DNA of 64,000 nucleotides from Pegea sp. RAD2-039 (lineage: Eukaryota; Chordata; Thaliacea; Salpida; Salpidae), in NCBI GenBank assembly GCA_034620365.1, contig JAQGEQ010000344.1:62001-126000 (forward strand), in the 5' to 3' direction. The notes under the pieces are model-generated. The model was not told where the DNA came from. It worked only from the letters and a program-made list of their open reading frames with translations, and ran no database searches. How positions within the stretch are numbered: position 1 is the first letter of the stretch; every line of letters begins with the position of its first letter. A program made the position numbers and the translations under genes. Below, in pieces: positions 12,737-25,767 of the stretch.

Positions 12737-14011
12737 TATTTATTTAATACCAAAAACACAAAAGAGAGTGCCTGAAAAGAGCATCTCTCGCTAACACACA
12801 TTCTCACAAATAATATCTTTTATTAAGTTGGAAATATTGAAAGATAAAGATGTAAAACATGACAGTTCAGTAGTCCACATATAATGTTAATATTTAAACA
12901 GACTGTAAAAAGTAGAAAAAAATCACAGTTTAGAAATAACTATGTTGGCAACATTAAAACGGTTCAACTTCTGTTTGAACAACACGAGTGATTCTGACAT
13001 GACAATGTCTGATGGCAGCTGGTTCCAAGTACTAATTGTGCGAAAAATTATGAGAACAAATTTGCTCTGATTAAGGTACCAGGTGATATAGGCTTATTTA
13101 AATGTAATGTGTGTGGTCTGAGCTGATATAACTTGAGAGAAGGACTAATGGAAAAGAAATCATCAAACTGAAGGTGAATTGAATTGTGGATAATTCTAAA
13201 AATAAGAATTAAGTTGTATTTAATCCGTCGAATTTCCAAAGTATCTAAATTGAAAAAACTGAGACTATGTTCAAAACTATCTTATTTAATATTAAGTTTC
13301 CTACATACTAATCTCGTAAATGTCGCCTGAACAAATTCGATTTTTTTGATATCACCAACTTGATATGGCATCCATGCACTAACATTGTATTCAAGAATTG
13401 GACGTACGTACAATTTGAAAAGATTGATAAAAAAGCATGGATCCTTAGAATTAAGGGTCTTTATAATAAGGAAGACAAAGTCGATTAATTTTGCAAAGAT
13501 TTTAGAAAATGATTGTGCCATTTGAAGTCAGATGATAGATTAATGCCAAGGTCCAGGACCGAAGATACTCGTTGAATAATAAATCTATTGATGGAGTATT
13601 GGTTCAAGGAATTTGCAGCTGGTTTACAGGAGAAAGTTATAAATTAAGACATTGTGGGCTGGATTCTGAGTTGCCAATTCGTAGACCAGTTTTCTACAGT
13701 ATGTAGTACAGTTTGAAGTTTCGAAGGATTATAAGATAATAGCTTGATATCATCTGCATACACAAACACACTGACATTATCTACTGCTACTAGTCTTCTG
13801 ATGAGGTCTTCGGTGAAAATCTAAAAGAGAAGGGGACCCAGAACGGAACCCTAAGGAACACCACTGGTGACTTGACTAAGAATAGATAAAGGTCTTTCAA
13901 CACGAGTTTCTAGGATTCTACCTGATAGGTAATCTTCAGTCCACTTTATGATAAAGCTGATGATTTTTAACTTTTGTACAACAATAATGAGCTTGTTGTG
14001 TGGGACAGAAT
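12737..14011 (-). mobile_element. Non-LTR retrotransposon, 5'-truncated and mutated (copy 2)
   Basis: Read on the - strand. Reverse transcriptase signatures appear in order: the GVPxGSVLGPLLF motif near 13825-13865 (the expected Gln codon is TAG and another TAG follows), the catalytic VYADDIKL at about 13745-13770, and the C-terminal segment with LFKLYVRPILEYN and ATFTRLVCRKL at 13282-13521. The 3' UTR matches copies 1 and 3 and ends in an ATTTATTTATT-type tail at 12737-12760. In-frame stops make it inactive. Motif spacing and the LEYN...W.PY pattern fit the CR1/Jockey-like group; the clade is not certain. Similarity to copy 3 fades around 14011, the likely 5' truncation point. Confidence 0.9.
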
Positions 14012-15407
14012 TTATGGAACTCGCCTCAGTGTGATATAGAGATAAAGGTAGTAATAAAGGGGAAGTAGTTTTTTTTCAATTAAATTAATGAGGAACACTT
14101 TGAGTAAGCAATCCGCCTGTTTATAAATAACACAGCATCTAGTTGTGATTCTAAATTTCAATTTACATATTTGATAACTGACTAATTAAAGAAGCTACGT
14201 ATTTCATGAAAACAAGAAAAAAAATTTCTTAGAAATACAAAACTAATGCAAAGCATTATATAAGACCAAAGTTTCTTGTTTTGATTTTTTGATACTTTTC
14301 AAGATACACAGAGTCAATTTTTATACATAAAAGATTCCGCTGCTTTACAGTCGTCAAAACTTACAGAGAGCTACAAAAGATTTCTTATGTTTGAGACTTG
14401 ATTATTCAAGTTGGTCTAAAAATAAATTTTTTCTTTATATTATTTACAAGGAAATTTATATGAGAGACTAAAACCATTTCCTCGTTTGTTTAATCTTCTT
14501 GATTTTTTGCTTAAGCTAAACAATCAGTCAATTTATTAAAATTTATTTAAAGTTTATTCAAAACTTCTAGTTAAAGTTCTCAGCAATTTATTACATTTGA
14601 AAAATCAGCTTCTATAAAACACATTTGCAGAAATTTATTTAATTTGAATAATTATTTATTGAAGAGCTTAAGCCTACACTAAATTATTTCATTTTCAAAT
14701 TTATTTACTTTCTTTTCAGTATAAAACTGAATTATTTTACAATGAAACAGAAATATTCTTGAGTTTAATTAAAACTTTTAAAAGAAATTTAGATGATATC
14801 AATATAGAGCAGATTCATTGTTTTTCATTTTTAGATAACTTTGTGTTCTATTTTTATCAAGCTATAAAACTGTTATTTTCTATCAGTTTATTTATTTTTG
14901 CAAAATATTTCTTATAAATCGGTTATTTTATAAAGCTTTTAAATTCAGAAACAAAAAAATAAATTGTTTCAATTTTGCTGGAATTTATTTCAATATTTTT
15001 TTGTTAAGTTGAAAAAAATTATCTTATAAGTTAAAGTATTTTATCTAAAAAACTGAATTTTCTTTTATTTGTTTTCAATTATATTAGAATTATTTAATTT
15101 AATTTGAAATGAATCTCAATCTTTCATAAAGAGCTAATTGTTAGTTGAAAATAGATTTCTTTAAAATGTTGTTGAAATTATTAAAAGATTTATTTGTTTA
15201 TTTTACTCTATTTCTTTGCTGCAGAACAATTTAGCTTTTTCTCTTACTTTTTATATTTTTAGCAATTCTTTAAAAACATAATTAAGATATTTTTATTTAT
15301 CTTAGGTTAGTTGTTGATAATAAAAGTTGTTGTTGACTCGCCTACAGAAAAAAATTTTAAAACTTTTCCAATAATCTTTTTTAAAGCAAGGTCATATTTA
15401 GACAAAA
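14012..15407. other. Intergenic upstream of the integrin-like gene
   Basis: Very AT-rich with long A and T runs; no coding signal on either strand. It includes the presumed promoter of the gene starting at 15408, without a recognisable core element. Confidence 0.5.
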
Positions 15408-17338
15408 ATGAATTTTAAATTTTTCACTATCAATTTGTTTGTAACATTTTCTGTTATTTATCCATTCAATATTGAAAAAAATCCAAATTCAGTGACATTT
15501 ATTCAATCACCTTTGATAGCGAAGCAAGGAAAAATAAGAAGAAATAACTCTAAGGTGTTTATTGGTAAAAGAATTAGTTCTTTCTTTGGTTATGATATTG
15601 TAAACCATGAAAGGTAAATTTTTTAAAGTTTTTTATGTTGAAACTAAAGCAATTTTTATTTTATGGTAGAAGTATACTAGTTGGAGCACCAAAAGCAAAT
15701 AGTTTACTTGAAAATAGTCATCGTTATATCAGTAAATACATTCAATTTAAGCTTTTTTAAAATCAATAAAATGGTTTCAATTCACTGATATAATATAATT
15801 TAATATTAAGTTAACTTCACACAATATTTAAACATTTTTACTTCCGCTAGCTGGCGGTAAGATTTATAAATGTAAAGCTAGCTTGACTGAAGATTCGGAT
15901 GAAAAATACTGCTCGTTACTGTTTCCGCATATTGTTGAAGGTGATGACTTTGGAATACATTTAATTAAACCACATCAAAATGAGTTTATGGTGAATTATT
16001 ATTTACTCAAAACAAAAAGTTAAATTTATTCAAAATGAAATCTCAAACTGAATGCTTATAGTTTGAAATAACTTTTTATTTTTAGGTATGTACTACGACA
16101 CGACAAGAAATTTGTGGTGAAGTTGAATTCCAACCAGGCTTTTGTTTTATCAGTATGAACTTCGGCAAAACCTGGAAAAATAAGAAAACAATTCCACATG
16201 GTTAAAAAAAGTTGTTATTTTTAAGTTCTGTATTTTTTAAAATCAAAACTTTTTTGAAAGCAAACTTTTAAGTTTCAAAATTTTAAGGTTAAATGATACT
16301 TTTAAGAAATTAATTCTTTAAAAATTCCACACATTATTTTCCTTTTTACAGATTGTCCGAAAGTTAAACTTGACATCATCTTCTTGTTAGATGGTTCAAC
16401 ATCTGTCGGTGACGATTTTGAATATGTTAAAACTTGGGTTAAAACAATGTCAAAGCAATTTTATACATATAGTACTCATACTCATATCGGAGTTATTCAA
16501 TATTCTCATTACTATAAAGATAAAAAGTAGAAAATTTCAGTTTTAAACAATCAAATTTATTAAATAAACATTTTTACATCATTTAGAAATCAACCTTATT
16601 TCAAAACTGAAATTCTTTTGGAAAAAATAAAAAGTTTTCGAAACTTTTCTGTAAATTCAACAATTACTCATCTAAACTTATTTACTAATCAACTAAACTT
16701 TCAGATGTCTATTGATAAAATCAACCTTCTTGGGTTCAAAACTTATACTGCTCATGCATTAAACAAATCTGTTGATGATTTTCGAAATTCTTCTCGTTAT
16801 CATTTAAAATCAACTAAAAAAGTTCTGATTTTGCTAACTGACGGAAGGTTGTAAATTGATGTAAACTTGTAGTGAATGTGTTTTACAAATTGTCAATTGT
16901 GTCTCTTCGGTTAAGGTCATCAGATTCAGAACTTTTATCGAGTACTTCTGATTATTTGAAATCTCTTGGGATACTCACCTTTGCAATTGGAGTAGGAAAC
17001 ACCGTTAAAAGTGAACTTTATGTTAGTTACAACTTCATTATGTTAAAATTGATAGAAATATTTGATTTGGTTACTTCAAGTTTAACTGTTTCATAGATAA
17101 TAGCACAAAAGGATGAAAAACGAATATTTGATCTTTCTACTTATAATTCACTTCGAGATATTATTGGGCAACTGAAAAAAAAAGTTATTTTATTAAATCT
17201 TGAAGGTTGAAGTTCAGTTTTCTACTTTTGAAACTTAATTTAAAAGTTGAAAATATATAATAGGAGAAAAGAAAAACTCTGTGTTGAGCCAACAGACTCA
17301 ATTTGCTCAGCTTGGATCTTCTTCAACAACTTTAAAGG
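15408..17338 (+). CDS. Integrin alpha subunit with inserted I domain, N-terminal part only
   Basis: Cell-surface adhesion receptor family. Exon 1 (15408-15613) gives a hydrophobic signal peptide followed by FNIEKNP, the usual mature integrin alpha N-terminus, then FFGYDIV. Exon 2 (15670-15731) gives SILVGAPKAN and exon 3 (from 15851) GGKIYKC: beta-propeller blade 1. Exon 4 (16086-16200) has two Cys before CPKVKLDIIFLLDGSTS, where the I (VWA) domain opens in exon 5 (from 16352). MIDAS residues are present: DGSTS, Thr in GFKTYTAHAL, and Asp in LLTDGR. A 54-nt in-frame segment (16651-16704) has perfect intron ends and is probably an intron. The domain closes with KRIFDLSTYNSLRDIIGQL. After the SQQTQFAQLG segment (17281-17338) no blades 3-7, legs or membrane anchor are found before the next gene, so it is truncated: a pseudogene, a secreted fragment, or a broken assembly. 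Confidence 0.8.
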
Positions 17339-18274
17339 TAAAAGTTTTAGCTTTAAATCGTATTTTGGTTGAGTGTTTGTGGATGCTTGTGTATAAAAAT
17401 GTTTTCAAGAAAGAAGAATTCAACAACTTGTCAATTAATAGGTTAGAAAGATATTTCATTTATTTGATGCAAGGAATATTAAGTAATTAAATCAGTAAAT
17501 TTTTTATATATATCTTTTAAAATATTTTAAGCTTTTAAAAAAATTCTTTTTCTTTGTTCTTGATGTTTTTCAAATAACTTAAACCCATTTGACCGTTTCA
17601 TCGGGTTAGATGTTTGAAAAGCTTGTTGGTAACAGTAAAAAGCTTGGATTGAAAAAAACAAAATATGACTCATGGTAAAAGTTAGACAGATAATATCTTG
17701 AAGACTTTTTGTTTTGTAATCACCAAATAATATGACTTATTATCAATTCTTTTATTTTTTCGATTTTATATTTCACCTAAATACTTTTTAAACTTTGATT
17801 CTAGTAAACCAATTTGACAACAAGATAAAACTCAATTGAAAAATATTCTGAGATTTATAACTGTTTATAAGATGTTTCAGGAAACAATTCTACTTTTAAT
17901 TATTGGGGAATTTTCCAACTGCTTTTTCCAACAATTACTGACCTAATTTCATAAAAAAAAAGTTATTTCAACAATTGTTTATTAGTTGTTCATTTGAAGA
18001 AAATAAATCCTTATTGAACTCAGCTTCAGTAATTGTGTATCAGTTATTTATCAGTTAAAACACGTTTGGAGTTTCACTCATCTTTTTATCAAAGTTGTGA
18101 AATATCAAATGTTGAAAACAAAACTTTTAAAGAATTTTAATTGTTCTTTTTAAAGCGATGTTAATAAAAATTTATTGTGCGCCGTAGAAGTGATGAAAAG
18201 ATGAAAATTCAGTTGTTCTTTTAACAAGGGACTTCCATCTGAGGTTTTATTGCTTCTTGGAAGCGCTGTAAACA
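17339..18274. other. Region where the rest of an integrin gene would be expected
   Basis: Searched in three + frames for blade 3-7 motifs (GAVGAY, Ca-binding DxDxDG, FG-GAP). Only a weak open stretch to 17490 exists, without recognisable homology. The right end includes the SLC6 gene's 3' UTR on the other strand. Confidence 0.5.
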
Positions 18275-20969
18275 TCAATTAGATTCGAATGGATTTTTCA
18301 TCAAAATATTTACTTTTTTCAAACTTCCGTGATGTCGACTCATCTCATAAATTGCCCAACCAGGAATACAGAGAGAAGAACTCAAAGATAAAATCCAACC
18401 AATCGAAATTGCGAAGGAAGGAAAGGTGTAATCATCAACAACTGCCGGTTCATCTTGAGCAATATAAAACGCCATCACAATCTGTTTGATTTAAAATCTT
18501 GTAACTTCAAATGATCAACTTCTTCAGACTTTAATTGAAGTTCTTCTTACCACTGCGAGAATTGGTGTTGCAAATTGGAAACAAAAACTCATATAGAACG
18601 AAGGATAATATCCGATCATCTGTTTAATGATGTCAAAATAACGCTTCGAACTATAAACCCATCCAATTCCAATTGATTGCCACGTGACTACCCATAATAA
18701 AGCAACCCCACTGACAGCGTAATAGTTGAACAATTCAAAAATATAAATTCCTGACTAAAATTTGCCAATTTTAGAAACTAACCAACCGTGAAATCGAATA
18801 TTTCAAATTTATTAACTTTTTTTGAACATCTTTACTTACTGATGTTAGAAATGAAAGTCCAATTAAAAAGAAAGTAATCGATACAATAAAAGTGAAAAGT
18901 TTTCGATTTTTTCGAGGCCAGGCAAACTGATCATAAAGTAAAGTCATCATTCCCTCAAGGATACAAAACTGAGAAAGTTTTTGTAAAAATTCAGCTTTAA
19001 ATATTTTGAAATATTCACTTGACTATCAACTGCTAATGTGATCAACATCAAGAAGAAGCAAGCGTTCCAAAATTGAGGGATTGGCATAAATGATAAAGCT
19101 GTTGGGTATGTGATGAAAGCTAGGCCAGGTCCTATCAATAAAATGATTTAAAAATTAGAAGATTTTATTTCTTGATGAAAACTTGACCTGATTTTACGAC
19201 GTCTTTCACTTCCATATGAAGGACTTTAGCCATGTTTCCTAGAACAGAAAAAACAGCAAATCCACCAATAAATGAAGTCATTGAACAAGATATTGATAAA
19301 TAAAAAGCTCTCCTAAACAACAATTTCAGATCAGAAGAGATTGAAGAACATTTTGCAACATTACTTGTAACAATCGCTGTCAAATTTACTGAAACTGCCA
19401 TATGCAATGAGTACAGAAAAGCAAATAGCGTATGAGTAACAAACTTGGCACCCAGCATTCACCCATACCTTCAAAAAAGTTTTGAAAGATATTTGAAGTT
19501 TAATTACTAGCGTTTCATCTAGATAATTTCTTTACTAAATATCAAAGTCCAAACCTCTGGTCGCTTTAATTCTGTTATATTAGGATAGATGTAATAGTAA
19601 ATGCCATTTGAAGCTCCGGGCAGAGTACAACCTCGCACAAGTAGGATCAATAACATCATAAATGGAAACAACGATGTAAAATAAACCACCTAAAAGTTGA
19701 AAAGAAAAACAAACTTTCAAATTTATTTTTCGCGGCTAAAAATTGTTCAAAATTCTTTACTTTTCCAGTTGACTTCGTCCCACGGAATATACAAAAGTAA
19801 ACCAGTACCCATGAGACCACCAAACTTAATACCATCGGCCAATTGTCTAGCACAATAACATCTTCAAAACCTTTTGATTTTCTCAAAATATAGTTACTGA
19901 AAAAGTTTCAAATTTGTATTTGGTAAAAATTGTTCAAAGTTATTCACTACAAATACTTTATTCAGTTTTAGTTGATAAGAAATCAACATCAAGAAAAATT
20001 GATAAAAAATGGATTTCATGATTTTATTTGAATTTAATTTTTGTAAAAAATGCATTTTTCTAAATAACAAATTAGAAAAACTTGCTTCCAAAATTCAAAG
20101 ATAGGTAAAGTAATTTTCCCTTGGCTGAAACTTGACAAGTTTTGTGAAATTGCAGTTTCGTAGGTAATACACGAGTTCGTATTGTACCAATGACCTAATA
20201 TAGTTATTAAAAATCATCTTATATGCACTCTTGAACTTACCACACTCCATCCAAGGAAGTTTAGTTGTTCTTAAAGTATTTGCAAAGTAACAAACAGCCC
20301 AAGCCATCACGGTAACATAATAAATATTACAATACATTGATAACACTCCAGAACCAAGACCGACGCCCTAAAATGTGTTTTTTTAAATATTTGTTTAATT
20401 TGTGAAGATGAATAATTACTTTCATTATAGGAGCAATTTTCCAAGCTTGAAAAGCACCACGTCTGGTAAATTGTCCAAGTGAAGTTTCCAGAAAGAACAT
20501 TGGAAAACCACAAAAAATAACAAAGATAATATAAGGAATAAGAAACGCTCCTGTCGTAAAAGATCTGTTTTTTACAACTTTTAGTTGTTTGTGAAGCAAA
20601 TACAACCTCCACCATATTTGTAAGTGATATAAGGAAATCTCCAAATGTTTCCAAGACCAATAACAGCTCCCATGGCTGATAAGAATGTCTCTGTGCTGTT
20701 CTTCCAAGTTTCTCTACCACAATAAAACGGTCGGTTGAAAAATATACCAAAGCTTTCAATTTGAGTTTTCAATAAGTTGTAATCTTTTAATTTTTAAATT
20801 AGTTTTATCAATCAAAGTTTTTAAATTTATATTAGAACGTTTTAATTGAAAAGTTGAAGTTACAAACTAGATGAAACTTTTTACTTTTAGCTTATCTTTA
20901 CCTTTCGTAAGAGTTTTTACTCTCAGCTTTATTAGGCTCATTTACAAATCTTTTCATTTCCAGAGACAT
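18275..20969 (-). CDS. SLC6 family Na+/Cl--coupled neurotransmitter/osmolyte transporter
   Basis: Twelve-helix plasma-membrane symporter. Start 20969 ([14 protein letters not shown]). Exons give TM1 with [16 protein letters not shown] (about 20640), YKYGGGAFLIPY (TM2), [35 protein letters not shown] (TM3, 20320), a short extracellular loop 2 with LPIFEFW (20110), [17 protein letters not shown] (TM4-5), [16 protein letters not shown] (TM6, about 19450), [13 protein letters not shown] (TM8 region, 19130), LAVDSQ, and a final exon ending NPFESN. The unwound TM1 and TM6 substrate-site segments are present. The EFW and STGKVVYF signatures place it nearest the GABA/taurine/betaine/creatine group rather than the monoamine group; the substrate cannot be told. 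No frameshift seen. An exon containing [17 protein letters not shown] lies at about 19570-19680. Confidence 0.92.
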
Positions 20970-22678
20970 TTTATTCGTTATTCAACAATAACAATGTATA
21001 TTTTATGATAAAACTATAAAACAAAAAGTTACGCTTCAACAAAATTGGATATGAAATATATAAAAGAGAAACTCTGAAAGCAGGTTAATGCAAACTATCT
21101 ACTGCATATAAGCTAAACTATCTTCTAAGAGAATTTTATTGACTAAAATCAATCAGAAATACTAAAAATTATTCATTTTTAAGAACTTAGATCAAAGCAC
21201 AACTGAATAAGGAATTTCAAAATGATATAAGTCGAACATATTAACAATCGGTAGTAGTATAAGTGGTTTGGTAAGTGGCCAAAATTAGCTAGATAGATAA
21301 AGATATTTTACTTTAGGTAAATGGTGCACAGCTTTGGTTAAAGTAATTCTATACACAAGAATTTTGAAAAACATGGTTGTTTTTTACGAAATACTTTAGA
21401 TAAAAGTTTTCAAAACACTTTCTACTAATATATTGTTAATTACTTCCTTTATTTTACTTTATGAGCTTATACGTTTTCTAATTTGCTGAAACAAGTTACA
21501 TTTTTTCTTTTTATGATTAGCATAAGATGCTACCATGTCCACTTATAAATTATTTTCATCTCTTTATAGATCAATAAAAAGTGATAAATGGTTCAACAAA
21601 CTAACAAAGCACTAATTAAACGCAAAAATCTTGATAAGCTCTATCAATATTTCTGTTTTTCTTCAAAGCTAAAAAACAATTGATAAAATCTCTATTTTAC
21701 TTATTAATAAATCTTTAATGGTTTTTAGGATTATTAAATGTACTAAAACAAAAAAGGCAACATTGCTATCTCTTTGAAAGCTTTTTTTAATTTTTTACCT
21801 TTTAAATAAGTTTTATCTATCTCATAATCAAAACTAAAAACTATAGAGAAAATATTTGATTAAATTAATAATTGTATTTTCTACCAGTCTTTTATTTCAA
21901 CTTTGTTTTGTTCACAAAAGTTTGGTATCTCCAATATTTTCTTTAATCTAATACTGATTCTAATAAAGTTTAATAAATAAATCTTACAAAAGTTAAACTC
22001 GGGTTATTCCAATCAATTTCACTAAACTTAAAACCCCCCAAAAAATCCATCTACTATTTGACTTATAGTAATTAGTAATAATAAGATGACATTAAGCTAT
22101 TATTTTGTAATCCAATAATTTCAAACGTTTAATGACACTAATGTACTGAAGAGGTTCGCCAAAAATATGAAGAAATTCTGAAATTCTCAGTTTCAAAACC
22201 ACTAAGCCAACAAAACCAGCAAATCATACACATGGTGGCAAAGTTAGAAGAAACTCTTCTGTTTCATTCACGAGATTCAAAACTTCATCCGTAGATGTCT
22301 GAAGAAGATTCAACCACTTACAAACCAAACAGCAGAGAATGTCAATCAATAAATTAGAAAAATAGATAAGTTAACATCCAAACATTTTTGTTTAACTTCT
22401 GTAAATTACTCATTAAATTGAACTCAAGTAAAAATTTAATATAAAACTGAAATTTTCTTTTTATTATTCTCAAATTAATATAAATTGAATTATAAATTAA
22501 GATATAAACTGCAAAAAAATTCACTTCAGATTAATTTCAAAAGATAAACTACTGTAGAAGTGTTTTTGTAGCAAATTTTATTTATGAAAACAAAACGATT
22601 AGCAGACAAGACAAGGATATTACTTCTTGTTCATTCGTATCAAATAACAAAATGTTAATAAAATAATTTATACAGTCT
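20970..22678. other. Intergenic between SLC6 and Rh genes
   Basis: Holds the SLC6 upstream region and the Rh-gene 3' region. Long AT-rich sequence, no ORF with coding character and no repeat noticed. Confidence 0.5.
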
Positions 22679-25600
22679 TTAAAATTGATCGGTTGATATG
22701 GTTACGATACTTGCACTACTTTTGCCAACTTTGATACTTTTCAAGTTTGACTCGAAATCAACCTGAAAAAAATGAGAAAATTTACAAAATACTTTCTACT
22801 TCAGTTAATTAACTTTTCGTACGATGAAAGTTTAATGATAAAAAAGATTTAAAATACATCATCATCTACAAAATTACCTTCCAGAAAGTCTCATCATTAA
22901 ATATTTCTTCTTCTGTCATTCGCCCAAATAGAGGAAGTGAAATTAGTAGTCCAGTAAGTAACCCAGACACACTACTGATTGCAATAACTCCGACTAGCCC
23001 GATTATCTGAGCAAGGGCTTGATCTCGTAGAGTTTCGCAAGGTACAATAGAAAGAAGACTGAAAAATGATCAACGATTCCGATTACTGATGACTTGTTTG
23101 TTGAAATAACTTACTCGTCTACGTGACTTGTCTTGAAAGTTGACAGCATCAGAACTGCACTGGTTGAAGCTGATATAATTCCAGGAAGTGCATGGACATT
23201 GTGAGCACCACAAGAATCATGAAATCCAAGTTTGCTTTCAAGAAATGGCTGCAAGAAAATACTTGATTATAACTTTTCGATTTTAACATCAAATCTATTT
23301 TTTAATAAATTTAATTGTAAATTGAGAATTTAAATTTCAAAAACAAAGTAGTTAGTGGAAAAGGGAAAAATTTGAAGAAATTTGAGAAATGTTTTGTGAG
23401 AATGATTCGAAATTATTAACAGAGAAATACAAATTTTGCAAACTTAATAAATTATCGATATTCGGTTTTGTTATCAAGAAAACAAACTAATTTTTATTGA
23501 TTGAATTCAATAAACTAGTCTACGTTCAGTTATAGATTACTAATAAAAACAAAAAACCTGAACATATTGGAAGCCAAGTACACAAGCAATTGCACAAATA
23601 AACCCGAGCGCTACAGCAACTGATGGATATGATATAAGATCTCCATTTATTCCCATTGCAACACCTCCAGCTAAAGCTCCATTCTGTATGTTTCCCTAAA
23701 AAAATAAACAAAAAAAGAAAACTATTTGTTTTGAATTTTTCCCAAAATCAATTTACCATTGTTAACTTTTGATTAAGTAAAATATCAACTGCAAATGAAG
23801 TACATGAAGCAGAACTAATACTTAGAATTGTGTTGAATATTGATCTGAATCTTGAATTTCCTTTTGCTAAACACGCATTAAAAGATGGCCAATATGTAAT
23901 TAAGAACATACAACCTGAAAACAAGCAATTGTTTCAACATCACTTATATAAGGAGTAAAAATTCAAATTCAAGATAAACTTTTAAACGTAAAACTTTCTT
24001 TGATATTTTAAGAAGTGAAAAAGTTATTTAATTTACAATTTCAGTTTTAAACTGTAAACATCCATAAAAGTTGGTTAATAAACTGTTTTTTGTAGTTACC
24101 TATCATGGAAAGAAGTTCAGATTGATGGCTAGTCTTTTTTTTGTGACTTGTAGAAGGAGAAAACTTTCCTAAGACCCATGAAACACCAAGACCGAAGTAT
24201 GCTCCAAAGACATGAACTAAAATAGTTCCTCCAGTGTCTTTGAGCTAAGAACAAAATTTTTAAGGTTTTGGTTTTGGAAATAACATTTCGACCTAAATTT
24301 TTGTCGAAGAAATTACATCTTGGTTATGTAAAATGTGTTTGCAGTACAAAAAATTTGGCAATTACCAAAATTTGTAGAGCAAAGTAGTTGGAAAAATTGT
24401 AAAAAACAACTTCCAACAATGTCATCATGACAATTTGAAGCGGATTTATAACTCCAAGTACACAACAAAAAGAAATAAGAGATGTAACAGCAGCAAAGTC
24501 AGCTTCAAAAAAACTGTAAAAGAGTTTAAGTTAAAACCAGAAAACATTTAGTGGAAATTTGTAGAGTTTATACCTTTCCATGTTTAACTGTATTGGCCAA
24601 GAACCTGAACTAACTCCTTTTAGTATCCCATTAGAAATTATTGACCATTGAATAGTAAATGATGTAATTAATAAACAAAACGCAACAGCACTTTGTCCAT
24701 AATATTTAAGAAATATCAAAAAGAAAGTAATTCCAATAAGTACACACAAATGAACATCAGAAAATACTGAAAAATTGAATTTCTAATTTGATGTAAAAGT
24801 TTTCAAAGTATTTTTTTTATTAAATAAATATTTAAAACGAAAGATTTTCAGATAATGATTTTTTTTACTATTTTTATGACTTCCATTAACTACATCATGT
24901 CAGGTTTTGTAGACATTTCATTCATCTAACGGAATTTTATTATTTTTGTTGTTTTGATTTGAACTGAGAAAAGTTAGTGACTTGTTTTTTAACTTTATTG
25001 AATCTATCTGAAAGATCTTAGACTAATATCTTAATACTTTTATCAACTTTGCTTTTATCATTTTAACAATTTTTGTCATCACTTTTATCTAATAAAACTT
25101 AGTTTGAGTTATTTAATTTAAAACAGATTACTGTAACCAAATCAAAAAGTGATTTAAATAAGATAATTCTAGTTAGAATTAAATATAGTTTACTTATCAT
25201 TTTAAATTTATTAGTATTTTAAAGATAAGCGTTAAAGTTGTTTAAGTTTTTAAACTTTTAAATCGCTTTTAAATATGTTTTATTAGATTGCTTTATGGGT
25301 CTGGATACTAACAGATAAGTTCCAAGTTAATTAATTTAAAAATTAACTTCAGCGAGATATTTAACAATTTAAATCTTACAAGAATAGAGTTCCTGATCTT
25401 CGTAATTTTGTTGACTCATAACATTTGATTGGTTGGAAATACCAGCATGTAGAGAATGATATTCAAAAAGTACTCCATATAATATCATAAATATCATTTG
25501 AAATACAATCAATATAGAAGCAAGTTTTCTGGAACTAAATAAAAGCTTTATTAGAAAGTAATATAAACATAAGAAATAATGTTAAACTAAAATACTTTAT

Positions 25601-25767
25601 ACCCAAGTCAATAAATAAAGAGAAAAATCCAATTATGCGTTTCTGATTATAAAGATTTTAACTAGAAGTTAGTACCATTTAGTTAATACTAAATATTTCA
25701 CATTTGAACTATAATAAAATTATACTTTAATATAATTTATTCGAATAATCAACAGCACTTACATCAT
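22679..25767 (-). CDS. Rh-type ammonia/ammonium channel (SLC42-like)
   Basis: Eleven- to twelve-helix membrane channel of the Amt/Mep/Rh superfamily moving NH3/NH4+. The first coding exon is only five bases (ATG AT at 25763-25767) spliced to ISRKLASILIVFQMIF (TM1, about 25530). It continues through HLCVLIGITFFLIFLKYYGQSA (24750), the exon with FFEADFAAVTSLISFC (24510), the VHVFGAYFGLGVSWVLG exon (24220) and CMFLITYWPSFNA (23915). The exon with NGALAGGVAMG (23660) precedes LGFHDSCGAHNVHALPGI (23190) and the C-terminal exon starting VDFESNLK (22765). The two pore histidines of the family are present (VHVFGAYFGL and CGAHNVHALPG). The C-terminus is short and ends STDQF. The FGAYFGL and D-x-CG-x-HN-x-H pattern favours the Rh branch over bacterial-type Amt. 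Confidence 0.9.

Noticed and set aside
13282-13521. Separate small gene on the - strand
   Set aside because: It is the C-terminal piece of the retrotransposon reverse transcriptase, repeated at 48102-48428.
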